From Gammaproteobacteria bacterium (GTDB lineage Bacteria > Pseudomonadota > Gammaproteobacteria > Thiotrichales > Thiotrichaceae), in NCBI GenBank assembly GCA_018822845.1, contig JAHJJD010000115.1, positions 1 to 64,000 of the forward strand: DNA of 64,000 nucleotides, written 5' to 3'. The translations under genes and the position numbers were made by a program. The notes under the pieces were generated by a model. The model did not search any database. It saw only the letters and a list, made by a program, of their open reading frames with translations, and was not told the DNA's origin. This document shows, in pieces, positions 10,364 through 18,126 of the stretch; position 1 is the stretch's first letter, and every line of letters starts with the position of its first letter.

Positions 10364-10388
10364 CGTTCCCTGAGCGGAGTCGAAGGGA
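10364..10388. repeat. Dispersed 25-bp palindromic element, copy 1
   Basis: The sequence CGTTCCCTGAGC-G-GAGTCGAAGGGA is an imperfect palindrome (TCCCT/AGGGA arms). It recurs at 45569-45593 with one base different. It resembles the short intergenic CCTTCGACTC-type repeats scattered through many proteobacterial genomes. Confidence 0.75.
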
Positions 10389-10415
10389 TGGGATAGGGAG
10401 AGGGTTGAAGGTGGC

Positions 10416-10901
10416 TTACTGAACGCCCAGCAGCTCCACATCAAACACCAGTGTCGCATTTGGTGGAATCACGCCGCCAGCGCCACGCGCGCCATAACCC
10501 ATTTCTGCTGGGATCACGAGGGTACGCTTGCCGCCAACTTTCATTCCGGCAAAGCCCTCATCCCAGCCCTGGATAACCTGACCACCGCCCAGTGGGAACT
10601 GGAATGGCTGGCCACGATCGACGGAACTGTCGAATTTTGCACCGTGCTTGTCCGCAGCATTTTCGTCATACAACCAGCCAGTGTAGTGGACGGAAACGAT
10701 CTTGCCTGGTGTCGCTTCAGCGCCATCGCCGGTTTTGGTGTCGGTAATTTGCAGTCCTGCCATTGTGCTTGCCTCGCTGTTGGTTTCAGATTTCATTTCA
10801 GGTTTGGATTCGGTTTGTGGGTCAGCCGTTTTCTCGTTGCAGCCTGCAACAAAAACACTGGTGGACAGCGCCAAAACCAGTGGAAGGAGGAATGTTTTCA
10901 T
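10416..10901 (-). CDS. FKBP-type peptidyl-prolyl isomerase lipoprotein
   Basis: Peptidyl-prolyl cis-trans isomerase, probably acting in the periplasm. The start at 10901 gives a lipoprotein signal with lipobox VAGC (Cys21) and an AGGAAG ribosome binding site; the longer open frame upstream has no signal and runs through the hdrB terminator, so it is rejected. A low-complexity Lys/Glu/Ser linker (residues 22-50) leads to one FKBP domain of about 110 residues, with [34 protein letters not shown] and [14 protein letters not shown], all typical of the family including the drug-binding pocket Trp. The 161-residue length is close to single-domain FkpA/FklB-like lipoproteins. It is read separately from hdrB because a strong terminator lies between them. 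Confidence 0.92.
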   Translation of the reverse strand: MKTFLLPLVLALSTSVFVAGCNEKTADPQTESKPEMKSETNSEASTMAGLQITDTKTGDGAEATPGKIVSVHYTGWLYDENAADKHGAKFDSSVDRGQPFQFPLGGGQVIQGWDEGFAGMKVGGKRTLVIPAEMGYGARGAGGVIPPNATLVFDVELLGVQ

Positions 10902-10925
10902 GTGGTCTTCCTGATATTTTCGGGC

Positions 10926-10955
10926 AAAGAAAAAAGGGGCATTATGCCCCCTTTT
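10926..10955 (-). terminator. Rho-independent terminator of the qmo-hdr operon
   Basis: On the minus strand GGGGGCATAATGCCCC forms a tight GC-rich stem-loop followed by TTTTTTCTTT. It lies 22 bases beyond the hdrB stop and just before the FKBP gene start, ending the qmoA-qmoB-hdrC-hdrB transcript. Confidence 0.9.
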
Positions 10956-10977
10956 CCGTAAACGTGCGATAAACGGC

Positions 10978-11877
10978 TTATTTGTCCGCAATCTTGCGCA
11001 GTTCCAGTGACTGGATGATGTTGCCATCCAGTGCAGCATCTTTCGCATTGCGACCGAACGCCACATCCATCAACTGGCTGTAGTACATGACCGGCATGTT
11101 GAAGTTTGTCTTGTAACGCGCGTTGATGTCGTCCTGGTAGATTTCGACGTTGGCTTGGCACAGCGGGCAAGGGGTGACGATCATGTTCGCGCCCTGGTCG
11201 TAGGCGGATTCGATGATGTCCTTGACCAGCGCCTGACCCTTTTCCGGCTCGGAGAACATCAGCGCGCCGCTACAGCAGGCAACCTTTTTCTCGTAACGGG
11301 TGAGGGCTTCGCCACCGAGGGTTTCAACCATTTTGTCCAGATAGACCGGGTTTTCGAAAGACTCGCCATTGATGCCGAACGGGCGGTTGGTCTGGCAGCC
11401 GACATAACCGGCGATTTTCAGACCTTCCAGCGGCTTCTTGACCTTGGCGGCCAGCGCGTCGAAACCTACGTCTTCGATCAGCACCTCCACCATGTGGCGG
11501 ATTTTCTTGTTGCCCTGATACTCCAGCTTGACGGACTGAAGGGCGATATTGGTCTCTTCCTTCAGTTTCGGGTTGTGCAACAGGCGCTCGTTGACTTCAC
11601 GGGTGTTCAGCCAGCAAGCGGCGCAAGTCGCCACGATGTCCTGATCCGGGTGGTGCTTTTCCGACAGCGCAATGTTGCGCGCGGAAAGGGTCATGCGTGG
11701 CAGTTCACCGCCGCCCGCATAGCCGATGGAAGCGCCGCAGCAGTTCCAGTCGGGGATCGGGTTGAGCTTGATGTCCAGCTCTTCGCACAGGGTTTCCACC
11801 GACTTTTCCAGGTTGGAGGAAGATGCCCCCTTCTGGGAAGAACAGCCGGGGTAGTAAGAATATTCGTGTTTAGCCAT
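10978..11877 (-). CDS. hdrB: HdrB-like heterodisulfide reductase subunit B
   Basis: Cytoplasmic Fe-S subunit of 299 residues with two CCG domains. The first has YPGCSS, NCCGAS and CAACW; the second has GCQ, ACCSG and CPLCQ. In methanogen HdrB such cysteines hold non-cubane [4Fe-4S] clusters that cleave a disulfide. It is the last gene of qmoA-qmoB-hdrC-hdrB, 15 bases after hdrC. In several APS-reductase organisms HdrB and HdrC take the place of the membrane subunit QmoC (family knowledge). The likely role is therefore electron transfer between the QmoAB core, linked to APS reductase, and an unidentified partner. The physiological substrate cannot be read from sequence. A terminator follows the stop. 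Confidence 0.9.
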   Translation of the reverse strand: MAKHEYSYYPGCSSQKGASSSNLEKSVETLCEELDIKLNPIPDWNCCGASIGYAGGGELPRMTLSARNIALSEKHHPDQDIVATCAACWLNTREVNERLLHNPKLKEETNIALQSVKLEYQGNKKIRHMVEVLIEDVGFDALAAKVKKPLEGLKIAGYVGCQTNRPFGINGESFENPVYLDKMVETLGGEALTRYEKKVACCSGALMFSEPEKGQALVKDIIESAYDQGANMIVTPCPLCQANVEIYQDDINARYKTNFNMPVMYYSQLMDVAFGRNAKDAALDGNIIQSLELRKIADK

Positions 11878-11892
11878 AATTCCTCATCCTCC

Positions 11893-12528
11893 TCATTTAG
11901 CGTCGGTGTTTTCACCGACCCGTGCCGCTTCCAGCTCTTCTGCCTTTTTCAGCATGGCGTGGAAACCAGCCAGATCGCTGACGCCGTGGCCGCCGAGCAT
12001 TTCCATCGGGGACATGCGCTTGGCTTTCATCATGTTCATGCCCAGCTTCTGCTTGCTCAGGGACACTTTCACGCCTTCCGCGAAACCGTCCTTGAAGTAC
12101 AGGCCCAGACCCAGTTTCAGCTCGTTGACACGGCCTTTCTTGGTCAGGTTATCCCAGAACATCTGGCCGAACTTTTCGGTTGGCTGGTTCTGCGGTTTCA
12201 GGCCGACACGCTTACTGTAGTGCGCCAGACCGTGCATGATATGCGTGATTGGCAAACCACGCGGGCAGCGGGCGATACAGTTGTAGCAGGAGGTACACAT
12301 CCACATGGAGGTGGAAGACAGCACTTCCTCGCGCTTGTTGGCGCGGATCATCATGAAAATTTCTTGCGGTGGGTGATCCCAGTGTGGGCCCAGCGGGCAT
12401 GAGCCGGAGCACACGCCACACTGCATACACATCTTGACCCAGTTGCCTTCCTCGACGTTTTCCGTCACTTCTTTGAGGAAGTTGCCCTTGTATTTTTCAA
12501 CCATTGCCTGATTGACAGCAGTACTCAT
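11893..12528 (-). CDS. hdrC: HdrC-like ferredoxin subunit
   Basis: This 211-residue protein carries two [4Fe-4S] binding motifs, CMQCGVCSGSCP (near residue 35) and CTSCYNCIARCP (near residue 80), as in HdrC, which relays electrons between HdrA and HdrB. The start at 12528 is chosen for its GGAGG ribosome binding site; the longer open frame runs into the 3' end of qmoB. It has no transmembrane helices, whereas QmoC of Gram-negative sulfate reducers fuses an HdrC domain to a heme b membrane domain. This complex therefore has no obvious quinone-reactive membrane part encoded here. The gene sits 13 bases downstream of qmoB and 15 bases upstream of hdrB. Confidence 0.9.
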   Translation of the reverse strand: MSTAVNQAMVEKYKGNFLKEVTENVEEGNWVKMCMQCGVCSGSCPLGPHWDHPPQEIFMMIRANKREEVLSSTSMWMCTSCYNCIARCPRGLPITHIMHGLAHYSKRVGLKPQNQPTEKFGQMFWDNLTKKGRVNELKLGLGLYFKDGFAEGVKVSLSKQKLGMNMMKAKRMSPMEMLGGHGVSDLAGFHAMLKKAEELEAARVGENTDAK

Positions 12529-12541
12529 TGCAGCATCCTCC

Positions 12542-14761
12542 TTAGAACTTGAACGGGCTGAGGCCGACGCGGTTGATGACTTCCACCATTTCGTCCAGCA
12601 GCTTCGGTGCACGGTTGATGTCGGTGATCGCGACTTCATGTACCGCCACACGGTCGGATTCGAGGTTCATGGTAGACAGCGTGTCGCCGATTTTCGCCAT
12701 GCGAACATGCGCCATTTCCGAGCCTTTGACAAAATGGCACTGATAATCTACGCCTTTTTTGCAGCCCATCATCACCACGCCGTCGTAACCATTGCCCAGC
12801 GCATCCTTGATCCAGATGGTGTTGGTGGAACCGAGGCAACGTACCGGAATGACGCGGATGAAAGCGCTGGATTCGTTGCGCTTCATGGCTGCCATGTCGA
12901 GCGCCGGGTAGGCATCATTTTCGCAGGCCAGCACCAGGATACGCGGCTTTTCCTGGAACTCATCCGGCACATCGACGGCCTTGAGCTGTGCCCCGACGGT
13001 TTCGATGGAGTAGTTCTTGAAGGAAATGACCTGTACCGGGCAAGCACCCATACAGGTGCCACAACGGCGGCAGCGTGCTTCGTTGTATTGCGGGTAACCC
13101 TTTTCGTCTTCGTTGATCGCGCCGAACGGGCATTCCACCGTACAGCGTTTACACTGGGTGCAGCCTTCCTTACGGAATGTCGGGAAGCTCAGGTCGCCGG
13201 AGCGTGGGTGGGCTGCGCGGCCAATCGCAGAGTTTTCGATCGCCTGGATGGCTTTCATCACCGCGCCCATCGCATCGGTTTGCGCCTGACCAGCGTCCAT
13301 CGGGCGACGCACAGGGCCTGCGGTATAGATACCGGTACGGCGGGTTTCATACGGGAAGCAGATGAAGTGGGAATCGGTGAAACCGTTCACCAGTTGCGGC
13401 ACATCCGGCCCCTGCCGGTATTTCAGGTTGAGGATGGATTCGACCGGCACCTTGACTTCGCCGGTTTCCTCATCCTTGTCATTCATGGTTTCGATATTGA
13501 CGCCGGAGTTAGGCACCATGCCAGTTGCCAGCACCACCAGGTCGGCGTTGATAGCGTCATCCTGATCCAGGATCATATCCTTGAAGTTGACCTTCAGGTC
13601 GTTGCCATTGGCGTCAACAGTGGATACTTTCCCTTTGCGGAAAGTCACCATTTTGTCCTGTGCGCTGCGGTAGAAGTTTTCACCGCCAGCACCCGGTGTG
13701 CGCAGGTCATCGAACAGGATGGTGGTTTCGACTTCAGGGTTGGCATCCTTGAAGTACATCGCCTGTTTGATGCTGGTGCCGCAGCAGTGGCCGGAACACC
13801 ATGACAGGTGGCCTTCCTTCTCGCTGCGCTGGCCTGCGCATTGTACGAACACAACGTTTTCGACGGTTTTGCCGTCAGCACGCTTGATCGGGCCATCGCC
13901 AGCCGCTTTCGCCATTGCTTCCAGCTCAAGCTGGGTGACAACATTTGGCGATTTGCCGTAACTGAACTCAGGCAGGTTGTTGGCATCATAAGGTTTGAAA
14001 CCGCTGGCCTGCACAATCGCGCCGAATTCCACCTGTGAACCTGCACCCACGCTGGAGGCAATCACCACGCTGAAACGGCCCGGAGCACCACTGGTGCTGG
14101 CAACCGTAGAATTCAGGTAAACCGTGATCTTGTCATCGGCTTCCACCGCTGCGATCAGGGCATCAACGCCAGTATCCTGCGGTTGCTGGTAAGGGGAACG
14201 CTGTGGCTGGCGCTTGTGCAACTGACCCATCACGCCGCCAAGATGGTCGGATTTTTCGATGATGCTGGCGTAGTAACCGGCTTTGGAGGCTTCCAAAGCT
14301 GCGGTCATGCCGGTAACACCACCACCGACGACCATGATGTGATTGTTTTTGCCCTGCTCACCGCTGGGGTCAGCCTGATGCATTGCCTTGACTTCAGCGC
14401 AACCCATGCGGATGTAATCAGCCGCCATTTCCTGGGTCGTTTCATCGTTTTCAGCACCTTCCGGGCGAATCCAGATGACGCCTTCACGCAGGTTGACGCG
14501 GGAAGTGGGGGTAGCACCAAAGTTGAATGCTTCGGTTTTGGCGCGGCGTGAACACGCCATGATCACCAGTTTGCTTACCTTGTCATCGCCTTCCGCATTC
14601 AGGTCGGCATTGATCATGTCCACGCCTGCCTGACTGCACAGGAAGTCGTGGGTTTTGCAGAAGCCAATGCGGCCTTCGCGCACGGCTACACTTTCGAGGG
14701 ATTTGACATCCAGACGATCGCCGATGCCACAACCTGTACACAGATAACCACCAATTTTCAT
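12542..14761 (-). CDS. qmoB: QmoB: HdrA/MvhD-like flavoprotein
   Basis: 739 residues, the length expected for QmoB, the FAD and Fe-S subunit that works with APS reductase. A short N-terminal Cys-containing region (CTGCGIGD, CKTHDFLC) precedes an HdrA-type FAD domain with GGGVTGM near residue 147. Next come two [4Fe-4S] motifs, CTQCKRCTVECP and CRRCGTCMGACP (about residues 545-590). The C-terminal MvhD-like domain follows, with cysteines in ACEND, VRCLGS and GCKKGVDYQCH. It lies one base after the qmoA stop (TAAGATG), with an AGGAG site inside the qmoA end, so the two are translationally coupled. No aprAB or sat gene is in the window; the APS pathway link is family knowledge. Confidence 0.92.
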   Translation of the reverse strand: MKIGGYLCTGCGIGDRLDVKSLESVAVREGRIGFCKTHDFLCSQAGVDMINADLNAEGDDKVSKLVIMACSRRAKTEAFNFGATPTSRVNLREGVIWIRPEGAENDETTQEMAADYIRMGCAEVKAMHQADPSGEQGKNNHIMVVGGGVTGMTAALEASKAGYYASIIEKSDHLGGVMGQLHKRQPQRSPYQQPQDTGVDALIAAVEADDKITVYLNSTVASTSGAPGRFSVVIASSVGAGSQVEFGAIVQASGFKPYDANNLPEFSYGKSPNVVTQLELEAMAKAAGDGPIKRADGKTVENVVFVQCAGQRSEKEGHLSWCSGHCCGTSIKQAMYFKDANPEVETTILFDDLRTPGAGGENFYRSAQDKMVTFRKGKVSTVDANGNDLKVNFKDMILDQDDAINADLVVLATGMVPNSGVNIETMNDKDEETGEVKVPVESILNLKYRQGPDVPQLVNGFTDSHFICFPYETRRTGIYTAGPVRRPMDAGQAQTDAMGAVMKAIQAIENSAIGRAAHPRSGDLSFPTFRKEGCTQCKRCTVECPFGAINEDEKGYPQYNEARCRRCGTCMGACPVQVISFKNYSIETVGAQLKAVDVPDEFQEKPRILVLACENDAYPALDMAAMKRNESSAFIRVIPVRCLGSTNTIWIKDALGNGYDGVVMMGCKKGVDYQCHFVKGSEMAHVRMAKIGDTLSTMNLESDRVAVHEVAITDINRAPKLLDEMVEVINRVGLSPFKF

Positions 14762-14762
14762 C

Positions 14763-16040
14763 TTATGCTCCTGCTACCTGGTTGACGACCTGTACTGCAC
14801 GCAGGGCTGCGGCAGTGGCGTGTTGCACGGCGCGGTTTACGTCCATCGCGTCGGCGGCAACCCCGGCAGCGAAAATGCCACCATTGGCTTCGTCCTGTTC
14901 GATAAAGCCTTCTTCGTTGACCGCAATCTTGATCGGCAGACCCTTGAAATCAACACTCGGCTCCATACCGGTTGCCAGTACCACCAGATCGTGGGTGTTG
15001 GCGTAACGGTGATAGCCCTCGGTATTCACACCATGCAGCACCGGATTGCCATCCTTGTCTGCTTCGACCTTGGCGACCTTGGACTTGATGAAGCTGACGC
15101 TTGGGTCAGCCTGCACATTGCGGTAGAAATCCTCGAAACGGTCAATCGAGCGGATGTCGATGTAATAGATCGTCGATTTGCCTTCGTCGCCGTACTTTTC
15201 GGTCACGTACTGGGTTTGCTTCAGGGAAGCCATGCAGCAGAAACGTGAGCAGTGGCGCAGGTAGTTGCGGTCACGCGAACCGGCGCACTGGATGAAAGCG
15301 ATGTTCTTCGCTTCCTTGCCGTCGGAAGGGCGCAGCAGCTTGCCGCCAGTCGGGCCGTGTGGATCCATCAAGCGTTCAAACTCAACGTTGTTGATGACGT
15401 TGGCGAAGCGGTCATAGCCGTAAGGCTGAATCTTGTTGGCGTCGTAAGGCTTCCAGCCGGTGGCGAATACAACCGCACCTGCTTTCAGCTCAATGGTTTC
15501 TTCCTGCTGGTCGAGGTCGATTGCGCCGTATTTGCAGGCTGCTTTCGCTGCGTCCGCTTCTGCCGTGCCGATGATGCGGGAATCAATGACGTACTGCTGC
15601 GGGAAAGCCATCGCGTTGGGCAGGTACACGCCCTTGCGCTTGCCCAGGTTGTAGTTGAATTCGTCATCGAATTCGCTGGTCGCGGCCTTTTCGCATTCAC
15701 CACAAGCGGTGCAGTTGCTGTTGACGTAGCGTGGGGTAAGGGTCACGGAAACCGTGTAATCGCCCTTGTTGCCACTGATGTTGGAAACTTCCGCCTGGGT
15801 CAACACCGTCAGGTTCTGGTTCATCTTGATGCGGCGCTGGTTGATTTCCTGCCCGCAGGTCGGGTGACACATTTTAGGGAAGTATTTGTAAAGCTGGGAA
15901 ACACGACCGCCCAGGTAAGGGCGTTTTTCCAGCAGGATGACCTGCTTACCGGTTTCAGCAGCTTCGAGCGCAGCGGTCATACCGCTGATGCCACCGCCGA
16001 CGACGATAATGGTCTGGTTGGTTGCAACGACATCCGTCAT
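14763..16040 (-). CDS. qmoA: QmoA: HdrA-like FAD/Fe-S flavoprotein
   Basis: 425 residues. The N-terminal FAD fold shows VVGGGISGM followed by LLEKRPYLGGRV. HdrA-type cysteines follow (MCHPTCGQE, CTACGECEKA), then IQCAGSRDRNYLRHCSRFCC, a conserved HdrA/QmoA motif. QmoA and QmoB form the soluble flavoprotein core that exchanges electrons with AprAB. The start at 16040 is fixed by a GGAGG site; the open frame upstream to 16145 has no signal. It is the first gene of the four-gene operon. The 336-base divergent region to the next gene must hold its promoter. Confidence 0.92.
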   Translation of the reverse strand: MTDVVATNQTIIVVGGGISGMTAALEAAETGKQVILLEKRPYLGGRVSQLYKYFPKMCHPTCGQEINQRRIKMNQNLTVLTQAEVSNISGNKGDYTVSVTLTPRYVNSNCTACGECEKAATSEFDDEFNYNLGKRKGVYLPNAMAFPQQYVIDSRIIGTAEADAAKAACKYGAIDLDQQEETIELKAGAVVFATGWKPYDANKIQPYGYDRFANVINNVEFERLMDPHGPTGGKLLRPSDGKEAKNIAFIQCAGSRDRNYLRHCSRFCCMASLKQTQYVTEKYGDEGKSTIYYIDIRSIDRFEDFYRNVQADPSVSFIKSKVAKVEADKDGNPVLHGVNTEGYHRYANTHDLVVLATGMEPSVDFKGLPIKIAVNEEGFIEQDEANGGIFAAGVAADAMDVNRAVQHATAAALRAVQVVNQVAGA

Positions 16041-16376
16041 TGAGGCTCCTCCGTCAAAGACAGTATTTTGGAATCCTTGGTTTGAAGCGCCTTGGGATAG
16101 CTTCCGTAGTGTAGATCGGAAGCGCAGGCGCGCAATAATGGGCAAGGAGGATACTAACTTTTCGGCTGCAATACCACCGAATACCTCTAGAGGGAGATGC
16201 GCTTTAATTGATTTGCAAATAAATAAAATTTATCAAATTACTAAAATATGATAAATATCAGTAATTGATTATATTCTCATGTGAATCATTGCGTTTGATT
16301 TTGAACATTGGTATCCGGGGCTTGACGTTGCGGGGCTGCTATGGTTGATTACGGCCCAGCCACAGTGAGGAAAACC
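16041..16376. other. Divergent intergenic region with AT-rich inverted repeat
   Basis: This region separates qmoA (minus) from the unknown plus-strand gene and must contain both promoters. Positions 16200-16290 are strongly AT-rich. They hold an inverted repeat, ATCAAATTACT (16232-16242) and AGTAATTGAT (16260-16269), matching except for one extra A. It could be an operator shared by both directions. A short frame at 16138-16251 is not convincing as a gene. Confidence 0.4.
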
Positions 16377-17558
16377 ATGAAAATATCGCCACGCGAAATC
16401 GCCACACCCTGCCCGCAAATGAGCCTGAATGTCCCTCAGGGCTTGACGCAGGTCGAATTCTTCAACAGCCCAGCCAACCTGAAGAATCTGGCGGAAGAAA
16501 ACGGCCTGTTCCGTACCCCCGAAGACCTGCTGATGTACCGCAAGCTGGTGGGGCACAGTGTCGAATTCGACACTTCCATCATCCTTGACACCTCGCGCCG
16601 CATCCTCGATCCGCTGGGCCGCCCGGTGCGCCGCGACCAGATGAAACGGCAGGAGAAGAAAGTTTGGTCGAAGATGACGCAAATCATTTGCGATTACATG
16701 TTCGAGAAATACCCTGATCCTGGCGAACATCTGGTGCTGTGCGGGGAAGCCAGCCTGGATTCCACCTGGCCGTTGAACAAACCGGGCGTACCCAGTATCC
16801 GCATGATCCACAACCATTTCATGGTGTTCCCAATGGAACAGCTGCGCAATGCGAAGGAAGCTGACCCGAACAACCCCAACCTGACCGATAGTGGTCACAA
16901 CACCTTGTTCCTGATGCATCTGAGTGATGTGTACCGCCAGTTCCTCGAAGTGCTGGATTTGCAGATTCTCAGCCTGTTGCCAGCGGAAGATGCAGCGCTC
17001 AGCCTGACCGGTTATCCACAGGGCTTGCCGTGCTGGGAAGTGCAGGGCGGCCCGGCCAAGTTGCATGACCAGTATTTCTGGTACGAATACGAGCAGGTGT
17101 TGCGCGGTTTCCTCGATTTCTACCGCACCTTCTTCTCGCTGGTGGCGACGGGTGAGGAACGTATCCCTGATGATGCCAATTTCCCCAATCAGATTCATGA
17201 GGTGTTGCTGGGCAACAACCGCTTCCTGCGGGTAGCGCGCAACCTGCGTGAGCGGGTGATTCAGGATCCGCAATTCGCCAATGAAATCCGCTGGCGGCCT
17301 GCTTACAAGCAAATCCTGTTCCGTGATGACAATGGCCGTCTGATCGTGACGATTTCGCAGAACTCGGTGGGGAATGCGATTACCGAGTTGCTGGGAATCG
17401 TGGTCAAACGTCAGGTGGATTCCAATGCTTACGCGGCAGTGGAAGAGGGTTTGGTGACGCGCCTGCTGGAAGTGCGCGAGCGCTTGTTGGCCGCAGGATT
17501 GGGTGAGGCGATTTCGGCCCCTTGCTGGCCAAATGGCGCATATCGCTCCTGTCGTTGA
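16377..17558 (+). CDS. Unrecognised 393-residue cytoplasmic protein divergent from qmoA
   Basis: I do not recognise this family. The start at 16377 is chosen for a TGAGGA ribosome binding site six bases upstream; the open frame begins earlier at 16341 without one. The product has no signal peptide or membrane helix. The most conserved-looking part is LCGEASLDSTWPLNKPGVP followed by IRMIHNHFMVFP near residue 140, whose His-x-His pattern faintly recalls HIT-fold nucleotidyl transferases/hydrolases; this is only a resemblance. Other notable stretches are YRKLVGHSVEFDTSIILD near residue 55 and many aromatic residues in the C-terminal half. The gene shares its upstream region with the qmo-hdr operon, which suggests a role linked to sulfur metabolism, but that is context only. 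Confidence 0.7.
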   Translation: MKISPREIATPCPQMSLNVPQGLTQVEFFNSPANLKNLAEENGLFRTPEDLLMYRKLVGHSVEFDTSIILDTSRRILDPLGRPVRRDQMKRQEKKVWSKMTQIICDYMFEKYPDPGEHLVLCGEASLDSTWPLNKPGVPSIRMIHNHFMVFPMEQLRNAKEADPNNPNLTDSGHNTLFLMHLSDVYRQFLEVLDLQILSLLPAEDAALSLTGYPQGLPCWEVQGGPAKLHDQYFWYEYEQVLRGFLDFYRTFFSLVATGEERIPDDANFPNQIHEVLLGNNRFLRVARNLRERVIQDPQFANEIRWRPAYKQILFRDDNGRLIVTISQNSVGNAITELLGIVVKRQVDSNAYAAVEEGLVTRLLEVRERLLAAGLGEAISAPCWPNGAYRSCR

Positions 17559-17574
17559 CATTCCTGCTTGAACT

Positions 17575-17621
17575 TCCCTTGTGTTGGCAGTCCAATGGAA
17601 TGAGGACAACAACACAAGGGA
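17575..17621 (+). promoter_or_regulatory. Inverted repeat covering the SH3 gene's ribosome binding site
   Basis: TCCCTTGTGTTG (17575-17586) and CAACACAAGGGA (17610-17621) are perfect 12-base complements around a 23-base loop. The right arm contains AAGGGA, the core of the ribosome binding site AAGGGAG used by the ATG at 17629. If it forms in the mRNA the site is masked, so the hairpin could control translation of the SH3 gene. There is no T-run after it, so it is not a standard terminator for the gene upstream. Confidence 0.6.
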
Positions 17622-17628
17622 GTGAGTT

Positions 17629-18126
17629 ATGCAAACCCGTCTTTTCAGCCTGACGCGGGGTCTGGTGCTGGGAATCAGTGCCGCCAATGTCTGGGCGACC
17701 GCCGATGGCCCTGATTTCTATGCCGTTACCCGTGTCGATGGAACCGACACATTGTATATGCGCAGCGCGGCTTCCAGCAGCGCCCGTATCGTTGCTTACA
17801 TTCCATTCAATGCCACCCGTGTGCAAAATCTGGCGCAACGCCGCGGCGGCTGGTGCAAGGTCAAATACGGTTCCACCAGCGGTTGGTCAGGTTGCCAGCA
17901 TCTGACCGAATCGGATGGCAATATGTATTATTCTACCCATGGCTACACGGACCGGCTCAATATTCGCCGTGCGCCCAGCATGTCAGCTTCGGTTGTGGGG
18001 ACGGTTCCGCCGCTGGAAACCGGCTTGCAAGGCACCGGAGCCTGCAATGCCTACTGGTGCCCGATTGACTATCAAGGTAAGCGTGGCTGGGTTGGGCGGC
18101 GTTATCTGGCAAGCTGGAGTTTTTAA
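17629..18126 (+). CDS. Exported protein with two bacterial SH3 domains
   Basis: 165 residues with a Sec signal (MQTRLFSLTRGLVLGISAANVWA). Two SH3b-like modules follow: one around LYMRSAASSSARIVAYIPFNA to GWCKVKYGSTSGWSG, and one around LNIRRAPSMSASVVGTVPPLE to YWCPIDYQGKRGWVGRRYL. SH3b domains bind cell-wall peptides or act as spacers in the periplasm. No enzyme domain is attached. The start is set by AAGGGAG at -7, which lies inside a perfect inverted repeat. The 3' end overlaps the convergent CorC-like gene by 4 bases. A cell-wall role is an inference, in line with the many other wall genes in the window. Confidence 0.82.
   Translation: MQTRLFSLTRGLVLGISAANVWATADGPDFYAVTRVDGTDTLYMRSAASSSARIVAYIPFNATRVQNLAQRRGGWCKVKYGSTSGWSGCQHLTESDGNMYYSTHGYTDRLNIRRAPSMSASVVGTVPPLETGLQGTGACNAYWCPIDYQGKRGWVGRRYLASWSF

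Noticed and set aside
10321-10388. Possible CRISPR array
   Set aside because: The units are six bases with no spacers; it is a simple tandem repeat plus a palindrome.
11155-13804. Long plus-strand open frames (415 and 430 codons) opposite hdrB, hdrC and qmoB
   Set aside because: They lie antisense to genes with clear Fe-S and FAD motifs and show no domain; high GC at third positions of the true genes creates long mirror frames.
16138-16251. Short plus-strand frame in the qmoA upstream region
   Set aside because: It has AT-rich random composition and no family; it overlaps the likely promoter region.
16269-17687. 472-codon minus-strand frame opposite the unknown gene
   Set aside because: The plus-strand frame has a ribosome binding site and plausible protein composition, whereas the minus frame is His/Gln/Arg-rich shadow sequence and has no start signal. 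The choice is less certain here because neither product is recognised.
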